Assembly: GCF_954871325.1 (NCBI RefSeq)
Contig: NC_088775.1
Coordinates: 89,505,561 to 89,569,560, forward strand
DNA length: 64,000 bases
Reading direction: 5' to 3'
DNA from: Gordionus sp. m RMFG-2023
Taxonomy: Eukaryota > Nematomorpha > Gordioida > Chordodea > Parachordodidae
Position numbers and translations under genes: made by a program
Shown here: positions 34,166 to 45,700 of the stretch, one piece after another
Position numbering within the stretch: position 1 is the first letter of the stretch
How the letters are laid out: each line of letters starts with the position of its first letter
The notes under the pieces: generated by a model
Database searches by the model: none
What the model saw: only the letters and a program-made list of their open reading frames with translations
Told to the model about the DNA's origin: nothing

Positions 34166-37100
34166 TTAGGGTTTGATGCAAGTTGTCAATCTACCGGTGA
34201 CAGCGTTAGCAAACTCCCCTTCGCACACGTTGAAGCAATTTCGTACGGTACAGGTCACGGCTATGGCGCCATCCGCGCAGGCAATAATGTTCGTGCAGGG
34301 AGAACATCCGGGTACCGCGGTTTGAGGGAACGGGCAAGTCTCCGTTCCAACAATGTTGACCGCTAAGGTCGCCGGTGGCAATATACTGGCGGTTGACATC
34401 GTCGAAATTGTAGTGGGAGGATTCGTTAAAGGTGGGAAAGTTGAGACCGGGGTAGTTAAAAATTCGCCTGTTTTTTAAAAAATAAACAAATATATATGTT
34501 ATAAGATTTATAAGAATGAATAAAAAAAACAAGATATACTATATATAACTCTATAATTCTTGAGATCCTTGAGGATTTAATGTTTATTACAAAAAAAACA
34601 TTGTAGAGAGGAGAACAAGGCTAGTCGGCGCCATTTTTGTCAAAATCATCATACCTCCAAAAATAATAATCGTATAAGATCTCGCTAAATACCAATCGAC
34701 ATCTTAAACATTTACCTATAAAATATACGCTGTTATATTTTTTAAAATATTTAATATTTTCTCCAAAAAAAAGGTTTAGTAAAAAATGATTTTTTGAACC
34801 TAATAGACCCCAAAACCCGTAGTTAGTTGGATCATCGATGGGGCTAGTGAATCAAATGGTTTATTTAGGCTTCTTATGAGACGCACAAGAAAAATTTTCT
34901 TCAAATTTTTATATATGTTTCTTCTTTTCTTTTTTTTCTTCTCTTTAACTTTCACCTTTTCTGGTGGTAAGCTCCTTCAATCTCCACTTTATGTTATTCA
35001 GGCTATCTCTTTTATCTAATTTATACTTCTTCATATTGGCTCAAACTTTATGGACCCATTAAAGTTTTGGTCTTCCTCTTTTACGTTTTCTCTATGCTTT
35101 ATAGATATAATATTATTTACAATTATAACAAATATTTTGACTGCACAGGAACCTATGGAGCCCAACCCATACATACTCTGCATTGAAACTAATCTTCAAA
35201 ATTATGAAAATTTAGTCCTTACATATAATACAAACATCTTTTATAATTCATTTTAACAATGTGGTTTTTTTTTTTGATATTTTTATTCTGCTGTTTTAAT
35301 AGAAGCTGCTACATGAATGGGGATGAGGTAAAAAAAGCTGGGCTATTTTAACAGATAAACCATAAAAAGTTTTACTTATTTTATTTTCCTCTTCATCATC
35401 AAATATTTTTTGTTTATTATCTTGACCTATTCATGGGCATAGTGTCAGCTATTTTATATCTTCATTATTTATCTATATTTAAATATATAATAAATATTAT
35501 TTAAATTATATTATATTGTTAATTACAATAGATATATATATATAATATATATGTAAATCTTTGTTTCCTATATATAATTTATTTAAAATAATTGATCCTA
35601 TTATCAGGCCAATATTTATATATGGTAAATAGGTGTTCATATCTGATTGATTAAATATAATTATAATAATTTGAATTTTATCTAAAAATATGTTAATGAC
35701 AATACATATATATTTTTATATATGAAGATTTTAGTTTGCAAGATATTTATTTAGGTATGATATTATATTAAATTGAAAAGTATTATAAAAAAAATTAGTG
35801 ATAAATTTATATAATAATTATCATTTTATATATTAAATTTACAAAAAATATTATATTTTAACCTATAATAAACTTTTCTTGATTACATATCATTTTCATA
35901 TAATTTTATTGTTTCTTCATAATCCTTTATGGTGAAAATTTTTCCTTAACATTATATTTATGTCTTTACATATCAATCCGAAACTTTCCTAAATATTAAA
36001 ATTAGTGTTTTAACTTACATATATTGTCCATTTTGTCATTTTTAAAATTTAAATTTTTTTTAAAATAAAATCTAAATTGTCATATATATATATATATATA
36101 GTAATATATGAGGTGACGTTTAGTAAAGGAGGAAAACCAAGAGAATCCTGCGAAAAAAGAAATTGTGAATACATTCATTCATACTTTTTGCTTTTAAATT
36201 TCTTAATTTGATATTATTGTTGATGAAAAATGATATGAATGAAATAAATATTTAGTGTTAAAAATATAAAACTAATAAAATAAATTTTCATGTCAAAAAC
36301 ATGTCATAAACAAATTTAAAAAAAAAATTTAAATAGCTAAATCATTATATATTATACCCCAAATATGAAACATCATAACATTCTTATTTTAGAAAACGAG
36401 ATTTTAATATATAAATTGCAGTTACCAGTTTTAAAACAAAATCCGCTGGACCGACAAGCCCCTTGAGCCGATTAGCCCCGGCTCTCTCTTATAATACTAA
36501 GGAGTTAAAAAGAAGATTCTTGGTGTCCCGGTCTGGGTTTTGTAAAAAAATATATATATAAAATAAAATAAATAACGTTTGAATGGGAGTGGACAACAGC
36601 ATCCATATTCATCGTAAGCATATTTGGTTTCCCTCTTATCACAGAAGAACCCGGTTGGGCATTGGATTCCACCCTTGACCCCGCAAATGGAATTTGGAAT
36701 GGCAAAACTATTGGCGCATAATCTACAATCTTTTTTTGTGAATAATTGTCATTTTCAAACTTATAATAGGATGTATCCTCCCCTTTCAAAAAAAGTATAA
36801 TTAAATTTAATTTTTTTTAAAATTCTTTCATTCATTCATTCTTTCATTCTTTTTTTTTCTTTCATTCATTCATTCTTTCTTAGAAAATAAAAAGGTAGAA
36901 ATGTTGGTAATCGATTCAGCATTACCTTTACTTAAAAAATAAGCAATTGTCCTTATTAGAAACTCAATCTTGAAAAAATAGAATTTTGGAAAATATCAGA
37001 GATTCAGGTGGTAATATTGTTGAAAGAGTTAATGATAGTACTGGTGGTATTGAGTTTTGATAGTATATTTTTTTTATACTAAACTTTTAATGTATAATCT

Positions 37101-37806
37101 TATTATACTCATAATTTGCCTTCATTATTTATATGTTATTACCTGATATTAATAAAAAATATAGTTATAAAAATTTAAACAAAATCACTTCACCATAAAT
37201 TTACGTAAATTCCCATTTACTCCCATAAATTCTCGTTTGATCTCAAAATTTCAATGGAAAAGTTACTGCAATTAAAATTCCCGAAAATTTTCCGCCCCTT
37301 ATCCTGATATGAAAAACTTATACATAATTTTTGAAAAATTATAATGAGCTGATAATTCAAAAAAAAAAAGAAGAATCACAGTTTTAAACTAGATTAACAT
37401 ATTAATGAATGACATTAAAATATTAATCATAATATTATCACTCCGTGGAAAAGAAATATCTATATAATATGCATAATAAAAGTTTCTTGCAACCCCGCTC
37501 CAATCAGCCCCCTTTTTAATAAATAGCTCATTCTGGTTTGGGAAAAAAAACATATACACACACAACACATATCGTAATAAAGTTTAAAATGCTATAAAAT
37601 GAACTCGTTAATTACCCGGTGTTATGAACTGGTCATCGAAGTTGTAGTACGGTTCCGGTACATCCGGGATGTCTGTCACCTTCGATTTCGGGGGTTGGTA
37701 GTACTGATCCCACCCTTTGTAAAATTCGTATATATCCGATATGGGATAATTTACGGAATAATCCATATTGTCGTTGTAGTAAATATTATTTAAGTAATTG
37801 TGAAAT
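34166..37806 (-). CDS. Cysteine-rich secreted-type protein, last three exons (5' end not found)
   Basis: Three minus-strand exons join in phase: 37616-37806, 36577-36729, 34166-34467 (646 nt, about 215 residues, stop TAA). Both introns are phase 1 and GT-AG. Exon one encodes a Tyr/Asn/Asp-rich segment (NNIYYNDNMDYS ... PYYNFDDQF). Exon two is a symmetrical module with eight cysteines (CGVKGGIQCPTGFFC, then GCCCP), resembling the Lustrin-type cysteine repeat common in invertebrate extracellular proteins. Exon three opens with a Pro/Thr linker (TNPPTTISTMSTAS) and ends in a second eight-cysteine domain with spacing 9,2,5,8,4,3,14. Its PCTNIIACADGAIAVTC part recalls chitin-binding type 2 domains, but the later spacing does not fit. 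The exons are much GC-richer than the surroundings. Signal peptide exon not located, since exon one needs a phase 2 donor upstream. Function unknown; an extracellular matrix or cuticle role is only a guess. Confidence 0.65.
34468..36576. other. Large intron of the cysteine-rich gene, no repeat recognised
   Basis: Very AT-rich, with (TA)n runs near 35535 and 36080. A GC-richer patch at 36440-36485 (GACCGACAAGCCCCTTGAGCC) is unexplained. The second intron, 36730-37615, contains CATT/CTTT microsatellite sequence at 36825-36880. Confidence 0.45.
35050..35256 (+). CDS. Doubtful small ORF with signal-peptide look, 68 aa
   Basis: Lies in an intron of the cysteine-rich gene on the opposite strand. 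It starts MDPLKFWSSS, followed by a hydrophobic stretch (about residues 11-30) and a possible cleavage site after ILTA. The rest is AT-rich, with two cysteines overall and no recognised motif. Pyrimidine-rich DNA makes such hydrophobic frames by chance, so I give it little weight. Confidence 0.12.
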   Translation: MDPLKFWSSSFTFSLCFIDIILFTIITNILTAQEPMEPNPYILCIETNLQNYENLVLTYNTNIFYNSF

Positions 37807-37916
37807 CTGTAACGAGCCAATATCTGTTTTATTGCCTTTTTTTTTAAATATTTTTTTGATAAAAGAGATGGAACATTTGATTTCGCGCGTATTTCATTGG
37901 AAATGACCTACGGCAA

Positions 37917-38305
37917 TAGTGTTGTTAAAAGGCTCTCGATTTAACTCAATATTTTAGCCAGAGACCTGCGGGCCCGACCCTAAACCCGACACGGTCCTGG
38001 TTAAAACCAAATATTTCAAAATTAGCTATAATAATCAAAAATGAATATAACATAATTTAAAAAAAAATCCGGACCGGGCCTGAAAATATAAAACCCAATA
38101 AAATTTTTTGCAATCCGGGCTGGGCTGTGCAGAGGGTACATATGCGGGTCTCTGATTTCAGCCAAGAAAATAAGGCAATCCTCGAGATTCCGTTAATAGA
38201 TTCCCAAACCTCCTATTGGTATCTACGCGTAAAATCTCCAGGGTTTGCGTAATATTTTTGGCTGAAGTAACGGGTTTACCCAAAATTGAGCCGCTACAAC
38301 AACTA
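37917..38305. mobile_element. hAT MITE split by a nested GC-rich MITE
   Basis: The outer element starts TAGTGTTGTTAAAAGGCTC at 37917 and ends GAGCCGCTACAACAACTA at 38305. Its interior is interrupted between 37960 and 38154 by the GC-rich element. Flanks TACGGCAA / TAGGCCAA agree at 6 of 8. Confidence 0.75.
37960..38154. mobile_element. GC-rich MITE (GGCCCGG family), nested
   Basis: Inverted ends AGAGACCTGC and GCGGGTCTCT. Target duplication TTTTAGCC / TTTCAGCC, which is host MITE sequence, so the insertion is younger than the host. The 8-bp target and the ends suggest a hAT superfamily element. Confidence 0.75.
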
Positions 38306-38689
38306 TAGGCCAATGGCAGGAACTTCTGATAAATAAATATTCCTAAATTGTTAGTAATGGATTTAGGAGTTTTGCGAGAAACCTCATTTTGGCTTTGATC
38401 GTATTCCATCACGTCAGGCAATTTCGTCGAGTTATTTTAAAATTAATATATTCATAGATAAAAAGATTTATAGAAAAGAAGAAAAAAAATTTAAACTCAA
38501 AATTAAATTTCAAAATTTTATGGGCAAAATTGCTAGTAATCTCATAGAGAATAAGTATTAGAGATCGTCATAGCCCTTTGCCCGTAAAATAAATTTTGTT
38601 CAAATTGACAGCTATCATCATTTTTAAATGAAGGGGAAATCGCATAATTCTGTTTTAATTATCAGCTTTAAAAAAAAACATTTTCAAAA

Positions 38690-38805
38690 TTTCAGCCCGA
38701 CCAGGCCCGAAAAAATATTTTTCTAACAAAAATTTATCCGGCCCTGCCCAAAAATCTTTTTTGCCCTGTAGGGCTTTCGGACTTTGGGCTGGGTCGTCGA
38801 AGTTA
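38690..38805. mobile_element. GC-rich MITE fragment
   Basis: CAGCCCGACCAGGCCCGAAA ... ATCCGGCCCTGCCC ... GGGCTGGGTCGTCG. Same word composition as the family, but the ends are lost. Confidence 0.45.
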
Positions 38806-38910
38806 TATACCATCTATACGCTTTTCTAGGATTAAATACGATTCTGGCAAAATCAAATTTATTTTTAAATTAAATTTAAAAAGCGCGAACTATAAATTAA
38901 AATCATTAAG

Positions 38911-38919
38911 AAAGAAAGT

Positions 38920-38995
<76 letters not shown>

Positions 38996-38997
38996 AA

Positions 38998-39029
<32 letters not shown>

Positions 39030-39030
39030 A

Positions 39031-39082
<52 letters not shown>

Positions 39083-39092
39083 ACGAAAGAAA
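38911..39092. repeat. (GAAA)n microsatellite
   Basis: About 45 units with three short interruptions. Reads as an open Ser-Phe-Leu frame on the minus strand, which is an artefact. Confidence 0.95.
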
Positions 39093-41022
39093 GGATTTCG
39101 ATCAAATTTCCATGATTTAAATTTTTTTAAAAAAAATTAGAATTTTTACCATTATTAGAAATATGATTGCCGCTGCCGAAATAGTAAACGAACGTGACAT
39201 CTTATTATTAATATTTTATATTTCTTCTTATTTTACTCTTGGGAATATATTTGAATTTTTTTTTTAATTTATTTTTATATTTTTATTACAAAAAAAAAAA
39301 ATTGATTTAAATTTTCAAAAAGTTTAAAAAATGAAACTTTTTTTAAAAAAAATAAAATAAAATGTATTTTTTAATTAATAAATCTTCGTTTAATTATTTT
39401 ATATATTTATTAATTTTTATATATTTTTTAAACTTCTCTCATCAAAATCATATATTTCCGTTATTTAGTTAAACTTTTTTATATTTATCCCATTATCACG
39501 AGAAAATTTTTTTTCTTTCTACTTTATTTTTTACTTTTCTTCGGATCTAACTTTCACTCAATATTGACTTTAGGAATATAAAAAAATATATAATATAAAG
39601 TACAAGTAATAAATAACCCACTTGGAAAATAAGAAAAGAAAGCAAAATATAAAATAATAAAAAAAAATTAGCTTAGTTAATTGGAAAATGAGTTTTAATT
39701 ATAAAAAAAAAATATGGGAAATAAATGTAGGTGATAATACATTTTATATAAAAAAAAATATATTAAAATTTTTAAATTATATATATTTTAAACTTGCAAA
39801 AAAATTTTTAAATTTCAATTAGAGAAGATATTTTTATAAATTTTATACAAATTATTTATCATTTAATGAAAAAATAATAATGAAGATAACTAAGTAATAT
39901 TTATATAATTAATTAATTAAGGAAAAATCAATAAATATTAATAATCAATCCAACTTGTTAAATTATTTATTTTACCTATTTTCGGGCCTTTGTCTTCGCG
40001 TGCAGTTATGTTGGGGTATAGACCTACCTAGACTTAGGATGCATTCATAATAATGCAAAACAGCTGGATTTGCCATTTGCATTTTAAAGTGTCGTTGAAT
40101 GCAAAACAGCTGGATCCGATATTTTGGCAACCCATATAGTAATTATTCTCATGTTGAAAACTACCATTAAATTGATAAAACTTGCTTCCTTATTATCTCG
40201 ATAAACCAGGCATTTCTATAATAAAGTTTATGCCAGACATAGGAATAAATTGGCCTCTCGTTTAAAATTTTTAATAATGATATGGGTAATAAAAATGGAG
40301 TCCCCAGCTGTTTTCACTGATGTACACTTTTAATGAATGTATCGTCAGTATAGCTATCATATTGTATGTCATTGGGATAGGTACATTTTTTTTTAAAAAA
40401 AAATGCCTTTTTATAAATTCGTGAAATAAAATAAGACAACTCAAGTCTTGTTTGTAGTGTAAATGCTCTAATATGGGTATTTTTAATTGATAGCGACAGC
40501 GATAGCAAAGAATGAAGGCTTATATTTAATATTGCAACGATAAATTTTTTTTTTTAATAAACGATGTTTGTTTTTTTTCCAACAAAAAAAAAACAGTTTT
40601 TTAAAAAAAAATCCCTAATTAATACTAGTGTCTTGTAAAAATATCATTCTAATATAAATCCTTCTAATATTATGTCCATATGAATATTTAATGAAAACTA
40701 AATAAGGAGAATAATTGATTCTCATCACTCCACGTCTTCGAGGTTAAAGAAGGCGGATGGTTGAAAATGTATATAGTATAATACTTCAACATATTATATT
40801 CGAACAATATAATCGTGAAAATTAAGACTGAGAAAAATTAGCACATTTAAAGTAATCAGGGGTGTAGATGATATTCCCACTCCACCCCCCCCCCTCTCTA
40901 CATAAAAAATTCATTTTTCATAAAGATCCTTTTGAGCTAATAAAAAAAAAATTATCTTGCACTCCCCTTACCCCCCCCCTCCCCCTCCCCAAATGAGTAC
41001 TGCGGTCATGTTCGATCAACCA
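39093..41022. other. AT-rich intergenic, no gene seen
   Basis: Low complexity to about 39960. AATGCAAAACAGCTGGAT occurs twice at about 40053 and 40099 (period 46), with an inverted CCAGCTG at 40305. C runs near 40885 and 40970. The minus-strand frame at 40314-40508 has no recognised domain. Confidence 0.4.
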
Positions 41023-41512
41023 CTTTTGTTAAGATGACTGGATTTGAGGCCGGTTTTTTTAAAACGGCTAACTCAATATTTTATCGGGAAAAACATTACG
41101 GAAGCATGAAAATTTTGCCTCTTACATGGCGCAAAGATTTGGACATCTATCAGCGAAACATCGAGGCTTCAGTCAATATTTTTCTGGCTAAAAAATATTG
41201 AGTTATAGTGCGAACAAAACGCAAATAGGTTTGCTTTTTCATTACATTTTTTTTTATTCTTCGCTTTGTAATACTATATATAAAAATGTAATATAACTTG
41301 CTTATAATCCAAAGAAATATTTAGAATAGAAATTAAAGAAATAAGAACGCAGACGATAATATAATTTTCAAAGACAAATCCTTCTTTTTTTTTAGAACTT
41401 ATTTCAAATTTTGAATCGACGGTTTTTTTATTTAAAAATTACGGCAAAACGTAAACGCTCAATTTGTGCGCATTATTAGACGTTTTTTTAAAAATACCGT
41501 TTAACAACACTA
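41023..41512. mobile_element. hAT MITE split by a nested element
   Basis: Interior blocks ACGGCTAACTCAATATTTTA and CAATATTTTTCTGGCTAAAA lead up to 41215. The right end resumes at about 41487 and closes with CGTTTAACAACACTA at 41512. The left end is decayed. Confidence 0.7.
41216..41486. mobile_element. Nested element related to chitinase upstream repeat
   Basis: Begins GTGCGAACAAAACGCAAATA and ends AACGCTCAATTTGTGCGC, imperfect inverted ends. From 41217 to 41422 it matches 12400-12603 and 2395-2590 upstream of the two chitinase genes. Because it interrupts a MITE, its mobility is clear. Confidence 0.7.
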
Positions 41513-41732
41513 GGATCCACAATAATGGATAATGAGAGGGGAGGGATTTTTTTACTAATATAGTTGCAGAGGGCAACGGTGACCCCATCATTTAGCCCTT
41601 CTCATTGTTTATATCGCCTCGTACCCCCTTCTGACGGGTCTTCACCCTCTTCTATTCGTTCATATGCCGGGTTTATATTTATAAATTTACATGTTCTTAA
41701 TATTGGCCAATGTTTTTTCGTCATTTTTTTAT

Positions 41733-41893
41733 GCTTATTTTTTTTAATTAAAAAATCTGATTTTAACCGGAAATACATTCCTGCATGTTTAGAATAGTCC
41801 TATAAATAAATATTCACAGAATTTTACCCTTCATTTTTGGAGTGAATTTTTTCTAAACATGCTAGAATTCATCGGTTAAAATCAGATTAAAAA
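41733..41893. repeat. Palindrome of about 160 bp
   Basis: AATCTGATTTTAACCG at 41755 and its inverse CGGTTAAAATCAGATT at 41872, and GCATGTTTAGAA versus TTCTAAACATGC further in. Could be a small foldback MITE. Confidence 0.7.
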
Positions 41894-42476
41894 AAAATTT
41901 TTTTAAAAAAAAACACGCTTAAAAAATGATTTAAGGTTTACAAGAATAACACGATGTATGAGGAAACTATAAAAAAAAATTTCGCCATTTTGTAGAACAG
42001 ATGTTTTCCAATATATTTTATAAGTGAATCTTTTGTAATATTATTATACGATACTTTTTAAATTTCTTATTTAAGATTACACATGCATGTGCTTCTCATC
42101 CTTCCCTACCCATATAAATCTTACACTGGTATAACTGAATTGTTCTAGAACATTTGTTTTTTCGTTTAATTTCAAGAAACAATTAAGAAAAAATAAATAT
42201 TCGAAAACGAAATAATAAATTTAATTGGAAAAGCAATTGAAACCGGAATTATAGGAACCCCTGAAACGATTAATGTTTTCTCATTCTTATATACCGAACA
42301 TGTGTAATCGTATTATATCATCCTTCTAGAGTCAAACTAAATTGATTATTATAGGTAAGTGGGTAATTTAATTCATATAATAATTCATTATTTTTGTAAT
42401 AAATTAATGATATATCCGGAGACATAATGATATTTAAAATTAATGTGTCGATATTTAAAAATTTTTATATATATAT
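41894..42476. other. AT-rich intergenic, nothing recognised
   Basis: No frame or repeat of note. Confidence 0.4.
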
Positions 42477-42725
42477 GAGACCCACAAATACCTGGGCCAG
42501 GCATGAAAACTTTCTTTAAAAAAATTACCCGGGCCGAGCCGTATATTTTAAAACCATAATATTTTAAATCGCCAAATATTAGCTATAAAAATTAAAAATA
42601 AATATAATATATTTTTTAAAAAAAAAGTTTGTTTTTTAAATCCGGGCCGGTACGGAAATTACACAACCCGGGCCGAGTCAAAAAAACCGGGCCGAGCTGT
42701 GCAAATGGCACCTCTGTAGGTCTCT
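42477..42725. mobile_element. GC-rich MITE (GGCCCGG family)
   Basis: Ends GAGACCCACAAATACCTGGG and CACCTCTGTAGGTCTC are inverted relatives of the other copies. AT core around 42545-42640 flanked by CCCGGGCCG-type words. Confidence 0.65.
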
Positions 42726-45700
42726 AATTACATTATAAATTATCAGCATTTTGCCTTTAATTTGACAAAATAATTTTTCAAATAAAAACGAGATTTTAAA
42801 AAAATATTTAAGAAATATTAAAATAAATTTAAGTAAATTATATGACCCACACCTTGAATATTATAGAAGTAAACGACAGCTTTGAGGCCAATTTGGCAGG
42901 TGGAAAATATTTAGTATTTATTTTCTTACATATTTTTTTTTGATTTTTGGGGTGGATTAAAAAATATATAAATGCTACTTGATTGATAAATGTTCTAAAA
43001 GTTTCCTGGAGGACCATTATACGAGCAGAAGAAAAAAAAATTTTAAACTATTATACCGGATGAATTGGTAATATTCATGAATCATTCGAGTTGATGATTT
43101 GTTAGAAATGGTTAATTTTTTATACAAAAAATAATTATTATTTATAATTAAATGGTTTATTTCACAAAGGTCTGGGCAAGTTTCATGAAAATTTTTTTTA
43201 TAATGAGGTTTGTTCTAGACAAACCAAACCCGTTCTAGGCGATGAGGTTCGAATTTTTTTTAAAGAATCTAGTAAGTATAATTTACATTGAATGACTCGG
43301 AGGAAAGAAAGATAATAAATATTTTATTTAGTAATTTATCTTCAAGTAAATATTTAAATTAAATTTTATTATATAAATTCCTTCATTCGATAGATTAATT
43401 GAAAACGAGTTTTAGAGTTGGAGAGATTTCCAACATGGTCTTATAAGAATGATAAATATATTCCTAATTAAATAAATATATTTACGAAAGTGTTACATTC
43501 CTACATTAAATATATAATGAATTTAAGAATATCAAATATAGTTATTTGGTAGTGAAGATCAAAGACTGAACCCGAACTGAAATAGAAAACAAAACCGCGA
43601 AAAATTCAACTAGGTTGAGTTTGAGTGAATAAAGTGGCTCTTTAACGAAATTAAGTTCGGAGATATCCTATTCAAAAAGGCTAAGTTCGATGGAACAAGA
43701 AATAGTTTGTTCAAAATATTAAAATTAAGTTAGTCTTAAAAGGGGTTTCAATTCAAAATAGAAAAAGGTCGATAAAATTTTTAAAAAAGAAAATTTTCAT
43801 TTATTTTATATCATCGTAAGTGTCATTTTTTTGACATTATTTTGTCATCTAATTTTAATTTTTTTTTCTCATTCTTTTTTGTAAAGAAAAAGTTTCATAA
43901 AAAAAATTGAAAGCTATCAAAAAAAGAAAATTTCCATTCAAAAAAGGACGATTACTATTTCTATTTTTTTAAAAATGATTTTTGCTATTTTTTTGGTAAT
44001 TTCTTTGATTTTTTTGTCATATATTCTTAATTTTATTTTTTTAAATCATTTTTTTTACCTATAATAATTATTTTCATTTTTAAATCATTTTTATCTCTCC
44101 GTTATCTTTATTTGATTTTTTTTCAACTTTTTTTTGTCATTATAATTTCTTGCCCCCTTTATTATAATTTTCTACTTCACCTTTTTGGAATTTATTTTAA
44201 ATTTTTTTATTTATTCGAATTATTTTACAATTAAATAAATTTTATCATGAAATTTATACGAATTACTAACAAAAATATAATCCTAATAAATAAATATAAT
44301 AAACAAAGATTTTAATTGTTTTAGTGTTAAATAAAAGTAAATGTTCACCTATTCTAGATTATATTTGTTATATCAAAATAAACATTATTTGATAATAAAT
44401 ATCTTATTATTACAATTATTCTAATTAATATTTAAATCTAATTTAATCATTAATACTTCATTATTTGTTATTTCAATTAATATATTTAAGGTTAATTTAC
44501 TTGATATTGTATTTTCAATCCAAATTAATTGAAGAAAACATGCATTTATACTTTTAGAAAAATAATATATTTGTAATTGTAGTATTATATTATTGTATAT
44601 TTAAATTTCAGTTTTGATATTAATAAAAGTCTGTTATGATAAATGGTGTTGGAGAAACTTATTTTATATAAGTCCATATCAACAAATTTATAAAGTTTAA
44701 TAAATAATTATTTTCATAATTAATAGCAAATTTAACAGCATGAATATGAAACAATCTCACTTGCATCTTTTAAATCCTACGTTATAAGCTTTTAAATATT
44801 TTCAGGGGTTTTACTGGCCTTTATAATCTCAGTGTGTTCAAATTTTTATAAAAAAATACACTTATATAGGTATAAATTTTTTTTTATTCAAAAGGGCTCT
44901 TCAAATTTACCAAAGAGCTTGAGCTTATGTGCACTTTAGCTCCTCCTTTAGTGATGCAACAGAACTGAATATGTTATTATATTATACAAGATTTAATAAT
45001 TGAGAATTGCTCATTCTAGTAATATAGCACTTTGAAATTAATACTTGATTTTCCTTAATCTTCTAAATAAATAAAAATGAGAGATTTACTACCTTAATTC
45101 TAAATTAAAATAAATTTAGGTGTCTATCTACACTTCTCCTTTGCGACACTAATGCCTCCAAATCTTTCTAAAAATTAAGAGATATTCTCTCCAGGTATCC
45201 AAACCTTCAAAAGCTATTTTAATAGGTCGTCATATTTGACCAATGAAATATATTTTGAAATAAAACAGTCGTTGTAATTTAAGAATCAAATTTATTTCAA
45301 TTTGCAATATTTCTAGAAAGGTCATGGTTTAGCATAAACATGTATTAAGGATTTATGTGATATAATTATTCTAACATTCGTTGAAAAGTATTTATTTCCG
45401 TGTTTTTTTTTCATTTTATCAAAAATAATGTGGAGAGATACCATTTTAGACAAAAGTAAATTTTATAAATTTTTACTGATGAAACGTATTTTCATCTGAA
45501 AGGTCTTGAATGATTTCCTCTCGTACTGAAATTTTATAAAATTATTTTTATTATTTCTAAATTAGGTTGGCTTGAATTTTTTAAATATGCAATTTTGTAC
45601 TTATTTGAGCTGTAACCCGCATTCAGCTATCACCGGGGTAAGGCTTTGTTGGAATGGAAATCTGCCAATGGTAAAATAAAACAGAAATTTATATAATTTA

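Noticed and set aside
34136-34366. 76-codon plus-strand frame
   Set aside because: Antisense shadow of the GC-rich terminal exon of the cysteine-rich gene.
36505-36789. 94-codon minus-strand frame
   Set aside because: Wrong frame of the middle cysteine-rich exon; the eight-cysteine frame joins both neighbours in phase.
38312-38430. Minus-strand peptide with LPDVMEYDQSQNEV as a possible upstream exon of the cysteine-rich gene
   Set aside because: The available donor is in the wrong phase and the frame runs into a MITE.
38890-39105. Ser/Phe/Leu open frame on the minus strand
   Set aside because: Microsatellite translation, not a hydrophobic protein. The same applies to 56270-56473.
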